64,000 bases of DNA from Nitrospirota bacterium (GTDB taxonomy: Bacteria > Nitrospirota > Thermodesulfovibrionia > Thermodesulfovibrionales > Dissulfurispiraceae). Position 1 is the first letter of the stretch; every line of letters starts with the position of its first letter. The notes below the pieces were generated by a model. That model saw only the letters and a list, made by a program, of their open reading frames with translations. It did not search any database and had not been told where the DNA came from. Below are positions 43,144 to 54,135 of this stretch, in pieces. The translations under genes and the position numbers were made by a program. Location of the stretch: positions 16,629 through 80,628 of the forward strand of contig SCQE01000019.1 in assembly GCA_004321915.1 (NCBI GenBank), read 5' to 3'.

Positions 43144-44009
43144 TAAAGATACTCAAGGCAGGGACGATTTATATCGGCCTCACGCTGCTTCTGGGTTTTG
43201 CCGCAGTCAACACGGCAAACAACCTGCTGTACCTCATCGTTTCCGCCCTGCTCAGCCTGATGGGGGTTTCCGGCGTATTCGGAAAGCGTAATATTTCGGG
43301 CGTCGAGGTTGCGTTGGAGTTTCCCGAAGAAATTTATGCAAACAGCAATATCCCGGTAAAAATAAAGGTTTTGAACGGCCGTCGTTTTATGCCCGCGTTT
43401 CTCATAAGGATCAAGGTCGGCAACGAAGATGTGCTTTTCCCTTTTATCGATCGAAAATCTTCGGACATCAGGTATATGGACCTTGCCTTCCCCGGGCGCG
43501 GTCCTCAAAGCATCAAAGATGTCCGTATCAGCTCTGTTTTTCCGTTCAACTTTTTTGTGCGCTTCAGGCGGACGCAAGAAATTTATGACGTCATCGTATT
43601 TCCCGAACCCAAAGCCTGTCAATGGCATTCAACGCTTCGGCGCAGCAGAAAACCCCGGGGCGAAAAAAACTCGGACAAATCCGGATATGATTCCGATATT
43701 CTTTCTCTCAGGGCTTACAGCCATGGAGACCCTTTAAAGTATATCCACTGGAAGGCGAGCGCAAAGTCAGGCACGCTGATCACGAAAGAGCTCTCGGCCC
43801 TCCTGCTTCAGCCGGAGGTCATAGATTTCGAAAAAGTTCCTGTCAAAGACATCGAGGCGAGGCTTTCATGCGTGACCTACGCTATAATTAAGCACTACAG
43901 ACAAGGCATACCGGTCGGCCTGAAGATCGGCGGCGAAACATACAGCCCGGACATTTCACAGCGCCACAAAACAGCTATGCTGAAAGCGCTGGCATTGTAT
44001 GAAAAGTAA
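43143..44009 (+). CDS. DUF58-domain membrane protein with non-canonical start
   Basis: This protein of about 288 aa has a DUF58 core (HGDPLKYIHWKASAKSGTLITKE, the family's GDPxRxIdWkasAR motif). The N-terminal membrane hairpin typical of the family (TIYIGLTLLLGFAAVNTANNLLYLIVSALLSL) is encoded upstream of the first ATG at 43260. That open stretch has no ATG, GTG or TTG; the frame reads back to an ATA at 43143 that overlaps the moxR stop (TAATA). I extend the gene to there, but the true initiation codon (ATA, or ATT at 43167) needs proof. It overlaps the transglutaminase gene by 11 bp. Confidence 0.82.
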   Translation: MKILKAGTIYIGLTLLLGFAAVNTANNLLYLIVSALLSLMGVSGVFGKRNISGVEVALEFPEEIYANSNIPVKIKVLNGRRFMPAFLIRIKVGNEDVLFPFIDRKSSDIRYMDLAFPGRGPQSIKDVRISSVFPFNFFVRFRRTQEIYDVIVFPEPKACQWHSTLRRSRKPRGEKNSDKSGYDSDILSLRAYSHGDPLKYIHWKASAKSGTLITKELSALLLQPEVIDFEKVPVKDIEARLSCVTYAIIKHYRQGIPVGLKIGGETYSPDISQRHKTAMLKALALYEK

Positions 44010-45984
44010 GAACATGCTGAACTATGGCGCCCGCCTCAAGATCGAAACACTCGTTAAAGGTTTCAGTTATGCCATAGGACTTGTCGGCTTTCTTTCCGTG
44101 GCGCGCGAAACCGGTTTTATTTATAACCTGCTGTTTGCCGGGCTTTGCGCCTTTGCTACTTACAGGGAATACAAGCTTAATTTTACGGTCCCCAGATGGG
44201 GAATCAATATTGTTTCGGTTTTATTGATAGCCCTCGCCCTGATAAGGATCACTCAGGACAACATGGTGGTCCCGGCCCTCGAATCGCTTATAGCCCTTTT
44301 GGGGGTCAAGTTTCTCGAGGAAAAGCGGTTCAGGGATTACATGCAGATTTACGCGATATCCATATTTCTGCTTGCGGGCTCGGCGCTGCTCTCTCTCGAC
44401 ATGCTTTTTCTAGCCTTTTTCTTCACGCTGATTTTCCTTATAACAATGACAGTTGTACTGCTAGCCTGCTATTCCGAGGACAGCGCCATGGAGCTTCAAT
44501 TCTCGACCGCAGTTAAGATACTCTCGAGGGCCTTTCTTATAACCCTGATATCTATCCCCATCACGGTAATGTTTTTCATCATACTCCCTCGCACCAACTA
44601 TCCGCTGCTTAACTTCCTGAACAGGGCATCTTCGGGGCTGAGCGGTTTTACGGATTCGATAACACTCGGAGAGATATCCGATATCTTTGAGGACAACACT
44701 GTGCTGTTCAGGGCAAAGATGAACAGGGTCGACGATAAATACCTTTATTGGCGCGGCATTGTGCTTGAACATTTTGACGGACGCACATGGCGGAACATCG
44801 GGGCCCCCGAGAACATTAAACTCTGGAGGACTGACCTCCGCGGCGAGCGGATTTCCCAGAGCATATTTCTTGAGCCTTACAATAACCGGTATTTTTTCGG
44901 TCTCGACAAGCCCATATATGTGCGTTATCCCCGCTCCAAGGGATTTGACGACCTCACTTTCAGTTTGTCCGAGAACATTATGAGAAAGATAAAATACGAT
45001 GTAATATCTTCGCTTTCAGACACCATGCCCGCGCGGAAAGAAGAGGCCAACAGATATCTCCAGCTGCCTATGGACAAACACGGGACCCTGTCCAAGATCA
45101 AAGAACTCGCCGATTCGATCACCGGAAACAAAAAAGGCGAGGCTGCGGTCAATGCCTTGCTGGGCCATTTGACCGGCGGGATGTTCCGGTATTCGATAAA
45201 GGGAATGCCGGTTACAAAAAAACCGCTCGAAGAATTTCTGTTCGCAAGGAAAGAAGGCAGCTGCGAATACTACGCTTCGGCCATGGCGGTAATGCTGAGA
45301 CTCTCGGGCATTCCGGCCCGGATTGTAGGTGGCTTCCGGGGCGGAGACTACAACGACCTTGGCGGCTATTATATGATACCCCAGAAATATGCCCATGTAT
45401 GGGTCGAGGCTTATATCGAGGACAAGGGCTGGAAAAGAATCGACCCCACGCCTGCCGGAAGCGGCGGCCCAACGGTCAAAATACGGAAGGGCTTTATGCT
45501 CAAGCTGAAATTATTTATCGACAGCATAAATTATTATTGGAGCGTTGCGGTCATAAACTACAATCTCGAAAAGCAGATAAATATTTTAGGGGGCGTTATG
45601 CACGCCTTCAAACAGCCCTCATTGAAATTCGAGATGGACAAGAAAACGCTGGCAGAGCTCGGTCTTTTTATTATCGCGGTGCCTGCTGTTTTAGGGCTGC
45701 TTTTGGCGCTGCTGAGAAGAAAGAGGCAGACGATCGAAGAAGGGCTCCTCAGCCGTTTTCTGTCTGTCATGGAAAGACACGGGTATAAAAAAGGCAGGGC
45801 TGAAGGCTTGGAGGAGTTTATCTCAAAAATCGCGGACAACGGCATCAGAGAGAGCGCCGCAATGTTTGTTTCGAAATTTCAGCGGTTTTATTATCGTGAT
45901 ATGAAAATCGGGAAAGATGAACTGAAGAAGTTGGACGATATAATAGTGGAAGCGAAAAGGCGACGAGCGGATTCGAACCGCTGA
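43999..45984 (+). CDS. TgpA-like transglutaminase membrane protein (DUF3488-transglutaminase)
   Basis: This 661-aa protein has six or more N-terminal helices (DUF3488), a periplasmic transglutaminase core with Cys in EGSCEYYASAMAVMLR, His in YAHVWVEAYIEDKGW and Asp in IDPTPAG, then a last helix near 555-575 and a cytosolic DUF4129-like tail. It completes a MoxR-DUF58-TgpA set. The last nine codons and stop are encoded by DNA that is the antisense of tRNA-Cys (overlap 45958-45984). Confidence 0.93.
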   Translation: MKSKNMLNYGARLKIETLVKGFSYAIGLVGFLSVARETGFIYNLLFAGLCAFATYREYKLNFTVPRWGINIVSVLLIALALIRITQDNMVVPALESLIALLGVKFLEEKRFRDYMQIYAISIFLLAGSALLSLDMLFLAFFFTLIFLITMTVVLLACYSEDSAMELQFSTAVKILSRAFLITLISIPITVMFFIILPRTNYPLLNFLNRASSGLSGFTDSITLGEISDIFEDNTVLFRAKMNRVDDKYLYWRGIVLEHFDGRTWRNIGAPENIKLWRTDLRGERISQSIFLEPYNNRYFFGLDKPIYVRYPRSKGFDDLTFSLSENIMRKIKYDVISSLSDTMPARKEEANRYLQLPMDKHGTLSKIKELADSITGNKKGEAAVNALLGHLTGGMFRYSIKGMPVTKKPLEEFLFARKEGSCEYYASAMAVMLRLSGIPARIVGGFRGGDYNDLGGYYMIPQKYAHVWVEAYIEDKGWKRIDPTPAGSGGPTVKIRKGFMLKLKLFIDSINYYWSVAVINYNLEKQINILGGVMHAFKQPSLKFEMDKKTLAELGLFIIAVPAVLGLLLALLRRKRQTIEEGLLSRFLSVMERHGYKKGRAEGLEEFISKIADNGIRESAAMFVSKFQRFYYRDMKIGKDELKKLDDIIVEAKRRRADSNR

Positions 45985-46029
45985 ATCGAGGTTTTGCAGA
46001 CCTCTCCCTTGCCACTTGGGTACGTCGCC
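45958..46029 (-). tRNA. tRNA-Cys (GCA)
   Basis: A cloverleaf of 72 nt on the minus strand: acceptor GGCGACG/CGTCGCC, anticodon loop CTGCAAA giving GCA, T-arm GCGGTTCGAATCCGC, discriminator U, no encoded CCA. Its 3' end overlaps the last 27 bp of the transglutaminase gene on the other strand. Confidence 0.95.
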
Positions 46030-46041
46030 GTTTTAAAATGG

Positions 46042-46114
46042 AGCGGGTGGCGGGATTCGAACCCGTGACCCCAACCTTGGCAAGGTTGTGCTCTACCAAC
46101 TGAGCTACACCCGC
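46042..46114 (-). tRNA. tRNA-Gly (GCC)
   Basis: A 73-nt cloverleaf on the minus strand: acceptor GCGGGTG/CACCCGC, D-arm AGCTCAGTTGGTAGAGC, anticodon loop TTGCCAA giving GCC, T-arm CGGGTTCGAATCCCG, discriminator U, no encoded CCA. It is 12 bp upstream of tRNA-Cys in the same transcript. Confidence 0.97.
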
Positions 46115-46225
46115 AATTAATTGACCCTTTTATAAGAATTTATCGAGGCCTTGGCCTGACTAAATATCCAGAGCCGTTTTCCTGTAAGTCCGGTGAACTG
46201 TGCCAACAGGAAAAGAGTTTATAAA

Positions 46226-46253
46226 ATTATCATAACGGTAGCATATATGTCAA
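46226..46253 (-). promoter_or_regulatory. Sigma-70 promoter of the tRNA pair
   Basis: On the minus strand TTGACA (46253-46248), 16 bp, GATAAT (46231-46226). Between it and tRNA-Gly, TTTTCCTGT (46177-46185) and its exact complement (46206-46214) can form a 9-bp stem in the leader. Confidence 0.6.
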
Positions 46254-46346
46254 TTCCTGCCGGCAGCGGTTTGCGGGAGGGTTTAAAAAAAATGACCGCA
46301 TAGGGTAGTATAAAAATCCGTTCGCTTTAAAAACGGCAAAGAAACG

Positions 46347-47705
46347 ATGATAGACACCCATTGCCATCTTGAAATGAGCCAGTTCGAAGCCGACAGGGCG
46401 GCCGTAATAAAAAACGCCTTTGATTCGGGGCTTGAAGCCGTCATCACCATCGGTTCCGATTTTAAAGGCTGCGAAGGCGCATTCAGCCTTGCCGGGGACC
46501 ATGCGGACATTTACGCTGCGGTGGGCCTGCACCCCCACGACGCAAAGGATTTTAACGACAGCGTTCTTTCAAAGTTCAAATCGTGGGTGCAAAGCAAAAA
46601 GGTCGTTGCGATAGGCGAAATCGGTCTCGACTACCACTATGACCACTCGCCCCGCCAAATTCAGCAGGAAGTTTTTGCAAAACAGTTGGCGTATGCTAAC
46701 GAATGCGGGCTTCCGGTGATAATACACAGCAGGGAAGCCAAAGCGGACACAATGAAATTACTTGAGGAGTCAGGGGTCCGGAACGGTGTGCTGCACTGTT
46801 TTTCAGGAGACATGGACATGGCCGAAAAAGCCATGGCCCTCGGCTTCCATATCTCGATCGCAGGTCCGGTCACTTTTAAAAAGGCCCAGACGTTGAGGGA
46901 GGTTGCCGCTGCCGTGCCTGACGATTATCTTTTAATAGAGACCGACGCCCCGTACCTTGCTCCGGAACCGTTGAGGGGCAAACGCAACGAGCCTGCGTTT
47001 ATAGTCCACACTGCAAGGTTTATCGCGCAACTCAGGGGCGTTACCTTCGAAGACATCGACCGTATTACGACAATAAACACCAAACGGTTGTTCGGGATCG
47101 GCGTTGTCCCGTCACAAGGGGAAATTGCATATAAAATAAGGAACAGCCTCTATCTTAATGTGACGAACAGGTGTACGAGCAGATGTACATTTTGCGTAAA
47201 GTTTCAGGGCGATTTTGTAAAAGGCCACAATCTCAGGCTTCAGGCGGAGCCTTCCGAAGAAGAGCTTAAAAGCGCGATCGGAGACCCCTTGGTTTACGAC
47301 GAAGTGGTTTTTTGCGGATATGGAGAGCCGCTGCTCCGGCCCGATACCGTAAAAGCGGTCGCCGCTTGGGTAAAGGAAAAAGGCGGAAAGGTCAGGATCA
47401 ACACAAACGGCCACGGAAATCTGGTCCACAAGAAAAACATACTGCCCGAATTTAAAGGCATTGTGGATTCCATATCCGTAAGCCTAGACGCTCACGATGC
47501 CGAAACGTATGATAAGCTCTGCAACCCCGCGTTCAAGAACGCTTTTCCTGAAGTTATAGATTTTATACGGGAGGCGAAGAAATTCATTCCGGACGTTCAG
47601 GCCACCATCGTGACCGCAGAGGGCGTGGATGTGGGAAAATGCCGGGAGATCACGGATTCATTGGGGGTCAAGCTCAGGATCAGAGAGCTCGATATAGTCG
47701 GGTGA
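46347..47705 (+). CDS. TatD-family DNase fused to a TatD-associated radical SAM domain
   Basis: This 452-aa protein has two domains. Residues 1 to about 255 are a TatD hydrolase: DTHCHLEM, GLHPHDAK, GEIGLDYHYDHSP, IIHSREA, HCFSGD and IETDAPYLAPEP, all metal ligands present. Residues about 265-452 are a radical SAM domain: NVTNRCTSRCTFCVKF, with CX3CX2C for the cluster, then FCGYGEPLLRPDTV and RINTNGHGNL. The radical SAM part matches the known TatD-linked radical SAM family, usually a separate gene. Its substrate is unknown; no other gene is in the same unit. Confidence 0.93.
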   Translation: MIDTHCHLEMSQFEADRAAVIKNAFDSGLEAVITIGSDFKGCEGAFSLAGDHADIYAAVGLHPHDAKDFNDSVLSKFKSWVQSKKVVAIGEIGLDYHYDHSPRQIQQEVFAKQLAYANECGLPVIIHSREAKADTMKLLEESGVRNGVLHCFSGDMDMAEKAMALGFHISIAGPVTFKKAQTLREVAAAVPDDYLLIETDAPYLAPEPLRGKRNEPAFIVHTARFIAQLRGVTFEDIDRITTINTKRLFGIGVVPSQGEIAYKIRNSLYLNVTNRCTSRCTFCVKFQGDFVKGHNLRLQAEPSEEELKSAIGDPLVYDEVVFCGYGEPLLRPDTVKAVAAWVKEKGGKVRINTNGHGNLVHKKNILPEFKGIVDSISVSLDAHDAETYDKLCNPAFKNAFPEVIDFIREAKKFIPDVQATIVTAEGVDVGKCREITDSLGVKLRIRELDIVG

Positions 47706-47729
47706 AGGTCGGTTTGTAAGTTTGAATTT

Positions 47730-48362
47730 TCAATAAGGCACTAAAATCGGCGTATCCCCTATGTTCTGGAGCGGACCAAGGGGTTTCTTTTTATTGTCAT
47801 CCACATCTATATGCGGGGTCCCCCCCGAAAGCTTGTAGACGACCACATCGTTAACAATAACGATAATGGCATTGAATTTCCATCCCGACATTCTCGTTTT
47901 TCGGGCAAAAGTGAACAGGTCCGTAATTACATTGCCGTATCTTTTGTAGCTGGTCTGCTGGAGTTCGACCTCGTATGCCGTGCAAGCGGCCCTCGCCTTA
48001 ATGCAGTTCTGCACCCCATCGTCGAGTTCTTCCTTTCTTATCGAGGGATTTACCAGAAAACGCTGCATGATATCGATATAGGTCAAAATCTTTATATTGG
48101 GCGTGTTTAAAGGATCGAAGCCGAGCGTTTTCAACCCTGTAGTCGTGGTCTGCCCAATGGTAATATTATCAAAAGCCGCCTTGACCTCCAGATAGGTATT
48201 CCAAGGGGACGTTACACTGTGGGAGCCCTTTGGCAGGAGACTGCCGCAGCCTGATGCGGCAAAGAACACGAAGGCGAATAACGCCGACATAATAATAAAC
48301 ACACGTGCCTGTTGCATAGCAACGGCCCTTGCTTTGTTGTTCATGGGACATGGTATTTTCAT
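47730..48362 (-). CDS. Lipoprotein of unknown function
   Basis: This 210-aa protein has a long signal region and lipobox FAASGCG. The mature part starts SLLPKGSHSVTSPWNTYLEVKAAFDNI and has several Cys (NCIKARAACTAYE). It ends with a beta strand predicted to be exposed. The ATG at 48362 has AAGG upstream; internal ATGs at 48344 or 48314 are possible. The family is not recognised. Confidence 0.75.
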   Translation of the reverse strand: MKIPCPMNNKARAVAMQQARVFIIMSALFAFVFFAASGCGSLLPKGSHSVTSPWNTYLEVKAAFDNITIGQTTTTGLKTLGFDPLNTPNIKILTYIDIMQRFLVNPSIRKEELDDGVQNCIKARAACTAYEVELQQTSYKRYGNVITDLFTFARKTRMSGWKFNAIIVIVNDVVVYKLSGGTPHIDVDDNKKKPLGPLQNIGDTPILVPY

Positions 48363-48441
48363 GTTTTCAAACCTTAGAGGTCATCGGCTGATAGTAAAAA
48401 ATATCAAAAAAAAAAGGAAGAGTCAAGGGCGATTTTAAAAA

Positions 48442-50401
<1,960 letters not shown>

Positions 50402-50500
50402 TCAGAATTATAGCAGATTACTTTTCCACATTTTTTTAACATTCATTTCACAGGAAAAAAGACAGAAAAACAGGCTGTTTCCAAAAGGGCTATTTTGTCC

Positions 50501-50529
50501 TTGACATACACAAGATGTTGTGGTTAAAT
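50501..50529 (+). promoter_or_regulatory. nrdJ promoter with NrdR-like box
   Basis: TTGACA (50501-50506), 17 bp, TTAAAT (50524-50529). The spacer holds ACACAAGATGTTGTGG (50508-50523), which resembles the palindromic NrdR box of ribonucleotide reductase genes. A second palindrome TGGTACTATACCA follows at 50533-50545, spaced about 23 bp centre to centre rather than the usual 31. Confidence 0.6.
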
Positions 50530-50618
50530 GTCTGGTACTATACCAAATAAAGCATCCGCTCCGGATATCTTAAGATGCCGGACGAGAGGCTGGCGGGCAA
50601 TAACGAGGGGGACTGTAA

Positions 50619-52859
50619 ATGAACGAGGCTACAAAAAATCTGGGTCTTACAGCAAACGCAAGGACGGTGCTCGAAAAGAGATACCTGACCAGAAACGAAG
50701 AAGGCAAGGTGATAGAGACCCCTGAGGAGCTTTTCATGAGGGTGGCCGGACATGTCGCCTCTGCCGATGCCCTTTACGGGAAAAGCGAAGGCGATGTGGG
50801 CGCTGTAGCCGAAGAGTTTTACGACCTCATGACGTCTCTGCGCTTTTTGCCGAACAGCCCTACGCTCATGAACGCGGGAAAGAAGCTGGGGCAGCTCTCC
50901 GCCTGCTTTGTCATACCTGTCGACGATTCTATGGACTCGATATTCGACGCCGTAAAATGCGCCGCAATAATCCACAAATCGGGGGGCGGAACAGGTTTCA
51001 GTTTTTCAAGGCTTAGACCGAACGGGGACGTTGTAGGTTCCACAAAAGGCGTATCTTCGGGCCCGATATCGTTTATGACGGTCTTTGATGTTGCCACGGA
51101 AGCGGTGAAACAGGGCGGCACCCGCAGAGGCGCAAATATGGGAATCCTGAGGGTCGACCATCCCGACATAATGGAGTTTATAACCTGCAAGGACCATAAC
51201 CAGAAACTGAACAACTTTAATATATCCGTCGGACTTACAGAGGCCTTTATGGCCGCGGTAGAGACCAATAGCGAGTATGAACTGCTTAACCCGAGGACCA
51301 GAAAGGTGATCAAGAAACTCAAGGCACGCGAGGTTTTTGAAACCATAGTCAAGCAGGCATGGAAGAACGGTGAACCGGGCATAGTATTTTTGGACAGGAT
51401 AAACGCATCGAACCCCACACCGTCTCTCGGCGACATAGAATCCACGAACCCTTGCGGCGAGCAGCCCCTCATGGCGTTTGAATCCTGCAATCTCGGCTCG
51501 ATCAACCTTGCAATGATGGTAGAGAACGGCGAGCCGGCATGGCAGCAGATCAAAGATACTGTTTGGAAGGCGGTGCATTTTCTCGATAATGTAATCGAGG
51601 TGAACAAGTACCCGCTTGAACAGATAGAAAAGACGACCAAGGCGAACAGAAAAATAGGCCTCGGAGTTATGGGCTGGGCCGACATGCTTATACAGCTCAA
51701 TATACCCTACAACTCGGAAAAGGCGCTTAAGCTTGCCGAAGAGGTCATGGGCTTTATCCAGACCGAAGGGCGTCTTGCTTCCAGCGCGCTTGCCGAAGAG
51801 CGCGGGCCGTTCCCGAACTATGACAACAGCATTTACTATGGTGAAATGATGGTCAGAAACGCCACCGTAACAACCATCGCGCCCACCGGCACGCTTTCGA
51901 TAATCGCAGGCTGTTCGTCAGGGATCGAGCCCCTGTTTGCGGTTTCTTATGTCCGTAATGTAATGGAAGGCACAAAGCTTATAGAGGTCAACCCGTATTT
52001 TGAAACTTATGCAAAAGCGGCTGATATGTGGAGCAGAGAGCTCATGGAGAAAATAGCAGAGAAAGGCTCTCTCCACGACTTCAAAGAATTCAGCGATGAA
52101 GTCAAATCGATCTTCCTCACAGCCCATGACATCACCCCGACAGACCACGTTAAGATGCAGGCGGCGTTCCAGAAGCATGTCGACAACGCTGTTTCAAAGA
52201 CGGTCAACTTTTCTAACAGCGCCACGACCAAAGACGTTGAAGAGGTTTATATGCTGGCCCACAAGACCGGCTGCAAAGGCGTTACGGTTTATAGGGACGG
52301 ATCGAGGGACTCGCAGGTGCTTTCTACCAAGAAAGAGGCGCCTGCCCAGCAGGAAGTTCACCAAAAATCCAAGCTGCTGCCTAAGAAGAGGCCGTCGGTA
52401 ATAAAAGGCGTCACAAGGCTTATGAAAACAGGCTGCGGCAATCTTTATATCACTATCAACGAGGATGAAAACGGAAGGCCTTTTGAGGTGTTTACCAATA
52501 TAGGCAAGGCAGGCGGCTGCGCTTCGAGCCAAGCCGAAGCCATAGGCAGGCTCATCTCTCTCTCGTTCCGGTCGGGGATAGAACAGGACGAGATAGTAAA
52601 GCACCTTAAGGGGATATCATGCCATCAGCCTTCGTGGCACGACGGCGGACGGGTCATGTCGTGCTCGGACGCGATAGCCAAGGCCATCGAAAAATATCAC
52701 CCGCATTCTCACGGTCCGGAAAAAGGAGACAAAGGCAACGGCAAATCCAAGGACAGGGCCGAGATGCTTATAGGCGCCTGTCCCGAATGCGGCGGGACCG
52801 TGGAACACGAAGGCGGCTGCGCCGTATGCCATGCCTGCGGGTTCACGAAGTGCGGATAA
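50619..52859 (+). CDS. nrdJ: Adenosylcobalamin-dependent ribonucleotide reductase (class II)
   Basis: This 746-aa enzyme makes deoxynucleotides without oxygen dependence. It has an N-terminal finger (RYLTRNEEGKVIETPEELF), the redox Cys in QLSACFV, substrate loops SGGGTGFSFSRLRP, the catalytic NPCGE at residues 277-281 (C279) and PTGTLSIIAGCSSGIEPLF. The C-terminal TSCPD domain (GCASSQAEAIGRLISLS) and a last Cys cluster (CPECGG, CAVCHACGF) are typical of the longer class II type. It needs B12. Its promoter carries a likely NrdR site. Confidence 0.97.
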   Translation: MNEATKNLGLTANARTVLEKRYLTRNEEGKVIETPEELFMRVAGHVASADALYGKSEGDVGAVAEEFYDLMTSLRFLPNSPTLMNAGKKLGQLSACFVIPVDDSMDSIFDAVKCAAIIHKSGGGTGFSFSRLRPNGDVVGSTKGVSSGPISFMTVFDVATEAVKQGGTRRGANMGILRVDHPDIMEFITCKDHNQKLNNFNISVGLTEAFMAAVETNSEYELLNPRTRKVIKKLKAREVFETIVKQAWKNGEPGIVFLDRINASNPTPSLGDIESTNPCGEQPLMAFESCNLGSINLAMMVENGEPAWQQIKDTVWKAVHFLDNVIEVNKYPLEQIEKTTKANRKIGLGVMGWADMLIQLNIPYNSEKALKLAEEVMGFIQTEGRLASSALAEERGPFPNYDNSIYYGEMMVRNATVTTIAPTGTLSIIAGCSSGIEPLFAVSYVRNVMEGTKLIEVNPYFETYAKAADMWSRELMEKIAEKGSLHDFKEFSDEVKSIFLTAHDITPTDHVKMQAAFQKHVDNAVSKTVNFSNSATTKDVEEVYMLAHKTGCKGVTVYRDGSRDSQVLSTKKEAPAQQEVHQKSKLLPKKRPSVIKGVTRLMKTGCGNLYITINEDENGRPFEVFTNIGKAGGCASSQAEAIGRLISLSFRSGIEQDEIVKHLKGISCHQPSWHDGGRVMSCSDAIAKAIEKYHPHSHGPEKGDKGNGKSKDRAEMLIGACPECGGTVEHEGGCAVCHACGFTKCG

Positions 52860-52866
52860 AAGACCT

Positions 52867-53370
52867 GTGGGTGACGGTAACGGGAAAAAAACTTACTGCC
52901 GGCCTTCTTGGGACGAGTACTTTATAGAGATAGCAAAGGTCGTTTCTTCCCGCTCGACCTGCCTGAGAAGGCGCTACGGCGCGGTGATAGTAAAAGACCA
53001 TGTTATCGTAAGCACAGGATATAACGGCGCGCCGCGAGGCTCTTTGAACTGTATAGATCGCGGCGTCTGTCGAAGGCAAGAGCTCAATGTGCCTGCAGGC
53101 GAACGCTACGAACTCTGCGAGGCCGTCCATGCAGAACAGAACGCCATAGTAAACGGCGCGCCGGAAAGAATGAAAGATTCCACCATCTATATCGCAGGCT
53201 TTGAAGAAAGCGGCGAGTTTGCCGAAGGGAAACCCTGCCTGCTGTGCAAGAGAATGATCCAGAACGCCATGATAAAAGAAGTCGTTTTTCTCAAGAAAGA
53301 CGGCAGTCTCGCACATGTCGAAGACTTGAGAAGCCTTGAAACATCGCCGCTGACATTAGGGGCAAAATAG
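52867..53370 (+). CDS. dCMP deaminase family protein
   Basis: This 167-aa zinc deaminase has VHAEQNAIVNGAP (zinc His and catalytic Glu) and KPCLLCKRMIQNA (PCxxC zinc ligands), with GYNGAPRG before them. It probably converts dCMP to dUMP for dTTP supply, which fits its place right after nrdJ. The GTG at 52867, 7 bp after the nrdJ stop, is chosen; an ATG at 52831 would overlap nrdJ by 29 bp. A terminator follows. Confidence 0.92.
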   Translation: MGDGNGKKTYCRPSWDEYFIEIAKVVSSRSTCLRRRYGAVIVKDHVIVSTGYNGAPRGSLNCIDRGVCRRQELNVPAGERYELCEAVHAEQNAIVNGAPERMKDSTIYIAGFEESGEFAEGKPCLLCKRMIQNAMIKEVVFLKKDGSLAHVEDLRSLETSPLTLGAK

Positions 53371-53412
53371 CGGGTTGATGGCACGGATAAAAATAGAAAA
53401 CAAATCAGGGAA

Positions 53413-53436
53413 AAGCAGGCGCAAGCCTGCTTTTTT
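53413..53436 (+). terminator. Rho-independent terminator of the nrdJ unit
   Basis: AAGCAGGC-GCAA-GCCTGCTT stem-loop followed by TTTTTT. Confidence 0.92.
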
Positions 53437-53489
53437 GTTCATGTTATAATAAATAAAAGCATGTTTATACAAAATTCGGAGGTTATAAC

Positions 53490-53726
53490 ATGGTGGTGGT
53501 AAAAACAACAGAAAAGGGGCATGTAATAATACCTGCCGGGTTAAGGAAAAAACATCATATAAAAAAGGGCAGCCGGGTAGGGGTGTACGAAGGCGAGGAC
53601 GGGTTGATCATCCTTAAGCCTTTGCCCGACAACCCTGTGGACGCAACTAAAGGGCTGCTTAAAGGGAAGACCTCTCTTTTGAGCGCATTGCTTAAGGACA
53701 GAAAGGAAGAGGCAAAGCGTGGATAG
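53490..53726 (+). CDS. AbrB/MazE-type antitoxin (VapB-like)
   Basis: This 78-aa protein has the swapped-hairpin SpoVT/AbrB domain: VVVKTTEKGHVIIPAGLRKKHHIKKGSRV then GLIILKPL. A C-terminal helix rich in Lys/Leu probably binds the toxin. CGGAGG precedes the ATG. It overlaps the PIN toxin by 8 bp. Confidence 0.9.
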   Translation: MVVVKTTEKGHVIIPAGLRKKHHIKKGSRVGVYEGEDGLIILKPLPDNPVDATKGLLKGKTSLLSALLKDRKEEAKRG

Positions 53727-54120
53727 TGCGGTTGTCCTTGACAGCTTCGCAATTATTGCGCATCTTGAGGGAGAAGAGCGCGGCGCCAAAGTAACAGCTC
53801 TGCTCAGAAGGGCGCAATCGGGGAAGCTTACAGCGTACATGTCGGTTATAAATCTGGGCGAAGTTTATTATATAACCGCGCGCGAACGGGGAGGCGAAAA
53901 GGCTGAAGAAACGCTCTTATTACTGCGGCAATTGCCGATAAAAATAATCAATGCCGACATGGAACTGACCGTTTCTGCAGCGATATTCAAAGCAAAGCAT
54001 CCCATAGCCTATGCCGACTGCTTTGCCGCGGCCTTGTCCAAGTCGAAGGGGATCCCGCTCGTGACCGGCCATCCGGAGTTCAAAAGGCTTGAGGATGAAG
54101 TGAAGATAATGTGGATTTGA
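53719..54120 (+). CDS. VapC-type PIN-domain ribonuclease toxin
   Basis: This 133-aa protein starts at a GTG. PIN acidic residues are visible: VVLDSFAIIAHLEGEE (first Asp), SVINLGEVYYI (Glu), AYADCFAAALSKSKG (Asp) and TGHPEFKRLE (Asp replaced in the usual GD/ND by GH, followed by Glu). VapC toxins cleave tRNA or rRNA. It is translationally coupled to the antitoxin gene and 15 bp upstream of a cyclase-like gene. Confidence 0.92.
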   Translation: MDSAVVLDSFAIIAHLEGEERGAKVTALLRRAQSGKLTAYMSVINLGEVYYITARERGGEKAEETLLLLRQLPIKIINADMELTVSAAIFKAKHPIAYADCFAAALSKSKGIPLVTGHPEFKRLEDEVKIMWI

Positions 54121-54135
54121 CCCCTGAATGCGCCC

